From contig CAYRKH010000025.1 of the NCBI GenBank assembly GCA_964424805.1, forward strand, positions 1-38,199: 38,199 bases of DNA, given 5' to 3'. Origin of the DNA: IDS-8 sp964424805 (GTDB lineage: Bacteria; Pseudomonadota; Gammaproteobacteria; Steroidobacterales; Woeseiaceae). The notes under the pieces are model-generated. The model saw only the letters and a program-made list of their open reading frames with translations. It made no database searches and was not told the origin of the DNA. The position numbers were made by a program, and so were the translations under genes. Of this stretch, positions 32,892 through 38,199 are shown one piece after another; position 1 is the stretch's first letter; each line of letters starts with the position of its first letter.

Positions 32892-33401
32892 TTAAAAGCT
32901 GAATTCGTCGCCGAGCATCTCGGTTTCGCGAGTTGCCCGGGTACGAAAATAGTGGACTGGCCAGAGGCCCGTAATGCTCACCGCAAGGCCCGTCATGGTG
33001 CAGATCATGGCCTGGGACACGCCGCTCGCCATGCTCCGCGCATCGGCGCTGCCGCGCAGCGCCATCGAGTCGAACACCTCGAGCATGCCGGCTACCGTGC
33101 CGATCAGGCCGAGCAGCGGCGACATCGGCACGAGCACCTGCATGACCGGGAACCCGGCGGTCATCGAGGCGTTCACCCGCGAGATCATGGCCTGCCGGAT
33201 CTGGCGCGCCTTCCACGACGTGCGGTCGGTGCGCGCGTGCCAGGCTTCCTTGGCCGCCGCGGCCTCCTTCGGCAGGATGCGCAGGAAGTACCAGTAGCGC
33301 TCGAAGATCATGGTCCACATCAGGATGCCGCACGCAAAGATCCAGAGCACAAACGGCCCGCCGTCGTTCGCCAGCTCGGCGATACCGCGGACAAAGGGCA
33401 T
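32892..33401 (-). CDS. Short ExbB-family proton channel protein
   Basis: This 169-residue inner-membrane protein has three helices: GGPFVLWIFACGILMWTMIFERYWYFL (about 13-39), VLVPMSPLLGLIGTVAGMLEVF (near 92-113) and GVSQAMICTMTGLAVSITGLWPVHYF (near 128-153). The second and third form the channel with ExbD. The ATG at 33401 lies four bases after the stop of the long ExbB gene; an upstream start at 33452 would overlap that gene in another phase. No strong ribosome-binding site is visible, so it may depend on translation of the upstream gene. Confidence 0.9.
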   Translation of the reverse strand: MPFVRGIAELANDGGPFVLWIFACGILMWTMIFERYWYFLRILPKEAAAAKEAWHARTDRTSWKARQIRQAMISRVNASMTAGFPVMQVLVPMSPLLGLIGTVAGMLEVFDSMALRGSADARSMASGVSQAMICTMTGLAVSITGLWPVHYFRTRATRETEMLGDEFSF

Positions 33402-33405
33402 CTGG

Positions 33406-34839
33406 TCAAACACTGCGTTGCTTCTCGATGCTTTCGGCCAGCATACCGGCACTCTGCTCGTCGAGGATCTGCACCACCGACCGGGACATGCCGTTCAACA
33501 GCGCGTTCGCGAACAGGAGCGGGATGGCGATACCGAGACCCAGCACGGTGGCGATCATGGCCTGGCCGATACCCGTCGCCATCAGGCGCGGGTCGCTCGA
33601 ACCGGATTCGGTGATGCTCTGGAAGGTGATGATCATGCCGACGACCGTACCGATCAGGCCGAGCAGCGGACCGGCAGCGACCGCCAGGCGCAGGAAGGCC
33701 TGGAAGCGTTCGAGCTTCGGCACTTCTTTCAGCACGGCCTCGGAGATCCTGAGCTCGGCGACGTCCGCGTCTTCCTCGATACGGTTCGGGTCGCCGCGGA
33801 ACGCCAGCAGCACGCGCCCGAGCGGGTTGTCGCGCTTCGGCTCGTCCAGGTTGGCGAGCTGCCGCTTGACCGCGAAACGCACGATCAGCAGGTGCACGAG
33901 CTGCCAGAAGAACGCCAGGGCTCCGGCGATGCCGACGACGATGATGATGTAGCCGACTTCCTCACCCAGGTGGATACGCTCTCCCCAGGTCGGGCGCTCG
34001 ATGTAGAGCGCGGTCAGGACGCCGCGGGTGTAGTCGACGACGGCCCTGGCGTACCCGCCCGGGTCGGCATTGTAGAAGTTGCTGGCGATGCTCATGAACT
34101 CGCCGGGCAGCTGCCGCGGCAGCACCGTCAGCGTGCGCAGGTCCGGCAGGTAGCCGAGGAACTGGGCATTGGACAGCGCGGTAAAGGGCCCGATCCGGAC
34201 GACCTCGGCCGGCTCGGCCACGCCGCTCGGCTGCACCACCTCCGCCTGGTAGCGCAACACCTCGCCCTGGGCCGTCATCTCACGCTGCATCTCGTACCAC
34301 AGCCGCTCCAGCTCCTCAGGAGTCGGCGCCTTGCGGCCGTCCGCAAACGCGCGCAGGAACTCTACCCGGCCCATCTGGCCCGGGGGTGGCGCGAACTGCG
34401 AATTGATCAGGGACTGGTGCAGAACGCCCGCCGCGTCGCCCGCGACCTGCCGGGCCAGCCCGAACAACTCGGAAAGGCCGAGCTGCGCGGCCTGCTGGAA
34501 CATCTGGCGGTTGAGCTCGTTGATCCGCAGCTCGTTCTCGGAATAGGTGTCGGACATCCGCGTCGAGGTGGCTTCGAGCTGCGCGAGCCGCTGCTGCGCC
34601 TGCCTCATCATCTGTGCCCGCTGGCTCTCGGATGCCGCGGTGAACTCGGCAACGCGCTGGTCGTATAGCTGGCTTTGGCCGCTGCGCACCGCGCGCACGC
34701 GCTGCAGCAGGTCTTCCAGCGAGCTCGCGGGATCGGCTACCGTCCCGCCCTGCTGCTGGGCGGAGGCGGCCAGCGGCAGTGCGCCGATCAGCGCGAAGGC
34801 TGCTACTGCAGCGAGAATTCTGGCTTTCGACTTGCTCAC
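33406..34839 (-). CDS. Long MotA/TolQ/ExbB-family protein, TtpC-like (copy 1)
   Basis: This 477-residue protein has a signal peptide (ILAAVAAFALIGALPLAASAQ), a coiled coil from about 40 to 110 (QRAQMMRQAQQRLAQLEATS), a periplasmic region (ELFGLARQVAGDAAGVLHQSLI and VVRIGPFTALSNAQFLGYLP are shared with copy 2), then three ExbB-type helices: VGYIIIVVGIAGALAFFWQLV, VAAGPLLGLIGTVVGMIITF and AMIATVLGLGIAIPLLFANAL. Coiled-coil plus ExbB is the layout of Vibrio TtpC, which works with TonB2/ExbB2/ExbD2. The ATG at 34839 overlaps the DUF3450 stop as ATGA. Confidence 0.9.
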   Translation of the reverse strand: MSKSKARILAAVAAFALIGALPLAASAQQQGGTVADPASSLEDLLQRVRAVRSGQSQLYDQRVAEFTAASESQRAQMMRQAQQRLAQLEATSTRMSDTYSENELRINELNRQMFQQAAQLGLSELFGLARQVAGDAAGVLHQSLINSQFAPPPGQMGRVEFLRAFADGRKAPTPEELERLWYEMQREMTAQGEVLRYQAEVVQPSGVAEPAEVVRIGPFTALSNAQFLGYLPDLRTLTVLPRQLPGEFMSIASNFYNADPGGYARAVVDYTRGVLTALYIERPTWGERIHLGEEVGYIIIVVGIAGALAFFWQLVHLLIVRFAVKRQLANLDEPKRDNPLGRVLLAFRGDPNRIEEDADVAELRISEAVLKEVPKLERFQAFLRLAVAAGPLLGLIGTVVGMIITFQSITESGSSDPRLMATGIGQAMIATVLGLGIAIPLLFANALLNGMSRSVVQILDEQSAGMLAESIEKQRSV

Positions 34840-35669
34840 GTTTGTGCCTCCTCGGGAGCGGGTACGGGGACCGTCAGCAGCTCAGGAGCGCCTTCCTGGT
34901 TGGCCACGCTGATGGCCTGGTTAATGGCTTCGGCATAACTGTTATCGACGACCCACTGCCTGTCTTTCGCATTCCAGTAGCCGGACTCGGCACCGTCCAG
35001 CGTGCGGTACATCAGGGAAACGCGGCCGAGCCGGACGAACTGCACGGTGCGCGTCTGGTTGCCGGCGTTCAGCAGGCCTTCGTAGGTCTCGAGCGTGCGG
35101 CCGTACTCGAGCTCGATCTGGTAGGCCTCCATGATGAGGCGGTACTTCTCGGAGATCGACACGTCAGCGCGCGCCATCATCTCTTTAAGGTTATTGACGC
35201 GGTTGGTGCGCTCCCGGATGAGGAACGGCACGTCGAGCTTGATGAACTGCTCCAGCGCCTGGACCATGTTCTGCATGAGCGGCTGGACTTCACGGTTGGT
35301 CGTCTCGATATCGAGCAGCTGCTGCTCGATGGAGGCGATCTCATCCACCTGCGACTGCACCTGCGCTTCGAGCTGCTCGTTGTACTGCTCGTAGCTTTCG
35401 GCTTCCGTCATCGCCTGCGCATACTGCCCGGCGGCGTCGAGGGTCTGGTCGCGAATCTCGTTGACCCGCTGCTGCGACTGGGCGGCTGCCCGGTCGACCT
35501 GGATCTGTGCCTGAAGCGTCTGTTCGAGCTGTGCGCCGGCAACGGCGGCGCCGAGCAGGGCGACCGCCGCGCCCGCCGCGACAATGGCGGGTCGCCGGTC
35601 GACCGGCTCGCGAGGAGCGGCGTGGGATCGCGCACTCGATTTACTGGTGTCGGAACGGAACAGCCTCAT
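34836..35669 (-). CDS. DUF3450 protein (copy 1), first gene of the TonB cluster
   Basis: This 277-residue protein has a basic start, one helix (AIVAAGAAVALLGAAVAGAQ, about 29-48), a long coiled coil (ESYEQYNEQLEAQVQSQVDEIASIEQQLLDIE), and the DUF3450 core EQFIKLDVPFLIRERTNRVNNL, IMEAYQIELEYGRTLETY, VQFVRLGRVSLMYRTLDGAESGYWN. The function is unknown; its place ahead of ttpC is conserved in TonB2-type clusters. GGAGG lies ten bases before the ATG at 35669. It overlaps the next gene as ATGA. Confidence 0.85.
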   Translation of the reverse strand: MRLFRSDTSKSSARSHAAPREPVDRRPAIVAAGAAVALLGAAVAGAQLEQTLQAQIQVDRAAAQSQQRVNEIRDQTLDAAGQYAQAMTEAESYEQYNEQLEAQVQSQVDEIASIEQQLLDIETTNREVQPLMQNMVQALEQFIKLDVPFLIRERTNRVNNLKEMMARADVSISEKYRLIMEAYQIELEYGRTLETYEGLLNAGNQTRTVQFVRLGRVSLMYRTLDGAESGYWNAKDRQWVVDNSYAEAINQAISVANQEGAPELLTVPVPAPEEAQT

Positions 35670-35873
35670 GGCACAAATGCCTCCAAGTTATAATGATTTC
35701 CGTGCAGCCGGTCGAATCCGCCTGCGGCCGCTCTGGGAGACGAACCCGTGGGGCGCAAAATGGAAATCCATTCGTTTTTCCGCGGCCGGTGCAAAGGAAA
35801 GCCATACTTTGCCCTGTCCCCCCGCGACCTGATTTTTTCGCCGATCGGCTGTGGGTGCCGATCAGAGTTGAGC

Positions 35874-35901
35874 TATATAGCATACTTTTTCGATATGACA
35901 A
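35874..35901 (-). promoter_or_regulatory. Possible promoter of the TonB cluster
   Basis: Read minus, TTGTCA (35901-35896) and TATATA (35879-35874) are separated by 16 bases, close to a sigma-70 promoter. It lies in an AT-rich patch, unlike its surroundings. Transcription would begin about 200 bases before the first gene, leaving a long leader (roughly 35670-35867) in which I see no riboswitch. The 285-base gap 35670-35954 holds nothing else I can name. Confidence 0.45.
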
Positions 35902-35954
35902 ACGCCATGTGCGATGCAGTCTGGACGTCCGACAGCGCTCGCTAACCCCCGTTG

Positions 35955-37118
35955 TCATATTGTGAAGTCGTGATCGCTATTTGCGAGGCTCTCGTACAGG
36001 GCGAGCGTTTTCGCGATCGTTACTTCGTGGCGGAAAGCGGTGCCGATACGCATGCGGGCCGCGTCGCCCAAGCGCTGCCGTAGTGCCGGCCGGCGATACA
36101 GGCGTTCGATGGCGGCTGCAATTGCGGCGCTGTCACCGGCCGGCACCACGATGCCGGACTCGCCGTCGACGACGAGCTCGGGGCTGCCGCCGGAGTTCGT
36201 GACGATCGGCGGCACACGATATGACATGGCCTCGATCAGCGAACGGGCGAGCCCCTCGCGCCTCAGCGACGGCAGGCAGAAGACGTCGCTCGCGGCCGCG
36301 AGCGCGGGTGCGTCTTCGCGAAATCCCGGGCGGTGGATGCGGGTGGCGGCGGGACTCGCCGCGATCCGCCGGGAGAGCTTCTCCGTATGCATCCTGCCGA
36401 CCAGCAGCAGGTGGGCGGGAATGTCCACGGGCAGGCGCTCGAGCGCCTCGACCAGCACCTCGATGCCCTTGCGCGGCCGGTAATTGGCAACGCAGCAGAT
36501 GACGAAGGCGCCTTCCGGGATGCCTTCGGCCTGCAGGTCGGCCGGCTCGTCCGTGTACCACCCGAGATCATGGCCCTTGTGGATGGTAACCGGCCGCTCC
36601 GGCGGCATGGCCAGGAACCTCGGCCGCATGCCCAGGAAATGCTGCCGCACCGCCTCGGCGACGCAGATGATGCGATCGATGCGCGGGTTGAGATAGCGCA
36701 TCCACGAGAAGGGATCGAGAAACCCGACGGCGCCGACGATGCCACGATAGGCGACGATCTTCACCGGCAGCCGGCGCGCCGCGAACAGCACGTTGCTGAT
36801 CGCCTTGTTATTGAACGTGTGCACGATGTCGTACCCGCCGCGCTCGAGCTCGGCCCGCAGCGCCCGCACGGCCGCCCGGTCGAAGTTCTTCTCGATGGGG
36901 ATATCGATCATCGGGATGCCCTCCCGCGTGAGCAGCGCCGCGTGCGGATGCGCGGGCCCGCACACGACCTTCATCTGCACCCCGGCGCGATGCAGGCCGA
37001 CCAGCATCGCGCCCGTGGGCCGGTCGCTGCTTTGCTCGACGTCATCGTTGACGTACAGCACCCGGATCGGCGGGGTCGTAGCACTCTCGATGGCCGCGCT
37101 GTTCATGCTGTGGTTCAT
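35955..37118 (-). CDS. GT4-family glycosyltransferase
   Basis: This 387-residue GT-B enzyme probably adds a sugar to a surface or storage glycan. The N-terminal domain has VLYVNDDVEQSSDRPTGAML and YDIVHTFNNKAISNVL. The C-terminal nucleotide-binding domain has CVANYRPRKGIEVLVEAL, HLLLVGRMHTEKL and the EX7E-type segment LRREGLARSLIEAM...VTNSGGSPELVVDG, typical of GT4. No signal peptide or membrane segment. Donor and acceptor are unknown. The ATG at 37118 is 63 bases after the aldehyde dehydrogenase-like gene, possibly in the same transcript. Its 3' end has no visible terminator. Confidence 0.88.
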   Translation of the reverse strand: MNHSMNSAAIESATTPPIRVLYVNDDVEQSSDRPTGAMLVGLHRAGVQMKVVCGPAHPHAALLTREGIPMIDIPIEKNFDRAAVRALRAELERGGYDIVHTFNNKAISNVLFAARRLPVKIVAYRGIVGAVGFLDPFSWMRYLNPRIDRIICVAEAVRQHFLGMRPRFLAMPPERPVTIHKGHDLGWYTDEPADLQAEGIPEGAFVICCVANYRPRKGIEVLVEALERLPVDIPAHLLLVGRMHTEKLSRRIAASPAATRIHRPGFREDAPALAAASDVFCLPSLRREGLARSLIEAMSYRVPPIVTNSGGSPELVVDGESGIVVPAGDSAAIAAAIERLYRRPALRQRLGDAARMRIGTAFRHEVTIAKTLALYESLANSDHDFTI

Positions 37119-37181
37119 TGGTCCCGTTGGCGCAGCCGGTCCTGCAGGTTGCTCCGGGGGTCCCAGGAATTCCGGAGCACG

Positions 37182-38054
37182 TCAGTTGCCGATGGGGTGC
37201 CAAGTGGTCTTCGTTTCCTGCGTGTCCTGGACCAGGTACGGATTGGCCGCGTCGCCGGACGCCCAGTCGATGCCGCCGCGCAGGACGACGCGCTTGATGT
37301 TCTCCGCCGCTTCGTGCTGAACCTCGCGAGCTTCCTCGCCGGCGATGTCGCCGAGGACGATGGCGTTCACGTCCATGTGCGAGGCGAGGTGCGGGCAAAG
37401 CTCCTGCCGGTAGCCCGTGAGGATGTTGGCGACCCCGGCCGGCACGTCGGAGGCGTGCAACACCTCGGCGAAGCTGACCGCGCTCAGCGGCCGCGTTTCC
37501 GACGCGAGGACGACCGCGGTGTTACCGCCGACGATCGCCGGCGCCAGGTTGCCGACCAGCCCCAGGAGCCCGGGCGCCTCCGGCGCGACGATGGCAACCA
37601 CGCCCATCGGCTCGGGTACGGAGAAGTTGAAGTGCGAGGACGCAACAGGATTCACGGCGCTGAAGATCTGCTGGTACTTGTCGGACCAGCCGGCGAAGTG
37701 AACGAGGCGGTCGATGGAAGCGTCGACCTCGGCGGCGGCTTTGCGCCTGGCGCTGCCCTCGACCGACAGCTCGGCGATGAACTGCTCCCGACGGCCTTCC
37801 AGCATCTCGGCGATACGGTACAGGACCTGCCCGCGCAGGTAGGCGGACGCGCCCGACCAGGCGGTGAAGGCGCCGCGGGCCGCCACCACGGCGTTGCGGA
37901 AGTCCTTGCGGCTGGCGCGGCAAACGTTCGCGATGACGGCGCCGTTGCGATCACGCAACGGAAAATAACGGCCCGACTCGGTGCGCGGGAACTGCCCCCC
38001 TATATAAAGCTTGTAGGTCTTCGCGACCGCCGCCCTGGATGCCGTCGCCGTCAT
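37182..38054 (-). CDS. Short aldehyde dehydrogenase-like protein without the catalytic domain
   Basis: This 290-residue protein matches the N-terminal, NAD-binding half of aldehyde dehydrogenases: KLYIGGQFPRTESGRYFPLR, AARGAFTAWSGASAYLRGQVL, PEPMGVVAIVAPEAPGLLGL, GNTAVVLASETRPLSAVSFAEVL and PAGVANILTG. The usual PWNFP is changed to APEAP and the KPSE Lys to Leu, and the protein ends before the catalytic Cys and Glu region. Start and stop are both inside the window, and the start overlaps the preceding full-type enzyme as ATGA. The pair matches the two domains of ALDH16 enzymes, where a non-catalytic second domain of about this size follows the catalytic one. It may be a partner subunit, not an enzyme on its own. 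Confidence 0.82.
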   Translation of the reverse strand: MTATASRAAVAKTYKLYIGGQFPRTESGRYFPLRDRNGAVIANVCRASRKDFRNAVVAARGAFTAWSGASAYLRGQVLYRIAEMLEGRREQFIAELSVEGSARRKAAAEVDASIDRLVHFAGWSDKYQQIFSAVNPVASSHFNFSVPEPMGVVAIVAPEAPGLLGLVGNLAPAIVGGNTAVVLASETRPLSAVSFAEVLHASDVPAGVANILTGYRQELCPHLASHMDVNAIVLGDIAGEEAREVQHEAAENIKRVVLRGGIDWASGDAANPYLVQDTQETKTTWHPIGN

Positions 38055-38199
38055 GGTCGCGGCTCCAGCCTGACGTAGGCGCCGAGCCCGTGCAGGCCGC
38101 CTTCGCGGCCGATGCCGCTCTCCTTGTAGCCGCCGAACGGCGACGTCGGGTCGAACTTGTTGAAGGTGTTGGCCCAGATGACGCCCGCGCGCACGCCGC
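38051..38199 (-). CDS. Aldehyde dehydrogenase, C-terminal end (cut by the window)
   Basis: Only the last 49 residues or so lie in the window. They read VIWANTFNKFDPTSPFGGYK, then ESGIGREGGLHGLGAY and VRLEPRP before the stop. FGGYKESGIGREGG is the standard C-terminal signature of catalytic aldehyde dehydrogenases. The stop TGA overlaps the ATG of the short ALDH-like gene (ATGA). The catalytic Cys and the substrate cannot be judged because most of the gene is outside the window. Confidence 0.88.
   Translation of the reverse strand, partial: GVRAGVIWANTFNKFDPTSPFGGYKESGIGREGGLHGLGAYVRLEPRP

Noticed and set aside
35748..35945. A 65-codon plus-strand frame in the gap before the TonB cluster
   Set aside because: No ribosome-binding site, no recognisable domain, and it overlaps the likely promoter of the minus-strand cluster.
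37182..38054. A broken aldehyde dehydrogenase pseudogene
   Set aside because: The frame is intact, has a coupled start, a normal stop and conserved blocks, and its size matches the non-catalytic ALDH16 domain; no remnant of the missing catalytic half lies downstream before the glycosyltransferase.

Overview
The window reads as chromosomal DNA of a GC-rich gammaproteobacterium. The evidence is REP-type palindromes beginning GTAGGAGCG (as in pseudomonads and xanthomonads), an Oar-like TonB receptor, a PuuD/PuuE-type urate pathway and a TtpC/DUF3450-type TonB system. A Xanthomonadales-, Steroidobacterales- or Woeseiales-like lineage would fit, but the species cannot be read from the sequence. 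I see no phage, integron, insertion sequence, CRISPR array, tRNA or rRNA.

Left part (1-12.9 kb): two divergent paralogous purine-type phosphoribosyltransferases share an 83-base promoter region. They are followed by a lipoprotein with a barrel-like C-terminus, a Mug-type DNA glycosylase that looks leaderless, an Oar-like TonB-dependent receptor with a clear intrinsic terminator, and a siderophore-type receptor paired with a PepSY membrane protein behind a possible Fur box. Four small plus-strand genes then encode a GFA-fold protein, a VOC protein, an SRPBCC protein and an exported alpha/beta hydrolase.

Centre (12.9-24.6 kb): eleven minus-strand genes, mostly overlapping, form a purine-catabolic operon: uraH-xdhA-xdhB-xdhC-puuD-puuE-uraD-alc-allA-guaD-DUF2938. 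Together they take guanine to xanthine, urate, 5-hydroxyisourate, OHCU, allantoin, allantoate, ureidoglycolate, and finally glyoxylate plus urea. The last gene, an uncharacterised membrane protein, is translationally coupled to guaD. The operon appears to start from an extended -10 promoter that makes uraH leaderless. A divergent lipoprotein of the RidA family lies on the other side of the promoter region.

Right part (25.5-38.2 kb): an adenosine-kinase-like gene is coupled to a cytochrome P450. A nine-gene minus-strand cluster follows, in transcription order DUF3450, long ExbB (TtpC-like), ExbB, ExbD, ExbD, TonB, TPR protein, second DUF3450 and second long ExbB; it is a TonB2-like energy-transduction system with a duplicated DUF3450/TtpC module. 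A GT4 glycosyltransferase and a tandem aldehyde dehydrogenase pair (cut by the window end) close the window.

The most unusual theme is the REP family. Its leading GTAG supplies the TAG stop codon of several genes, and elsewhere the element is read in frame and forms the C-terminal tails of PuuE and XdhB. Positions, motifs and overlaps come from direct reading. Family names rest on recognised motifs, and no database search was run.
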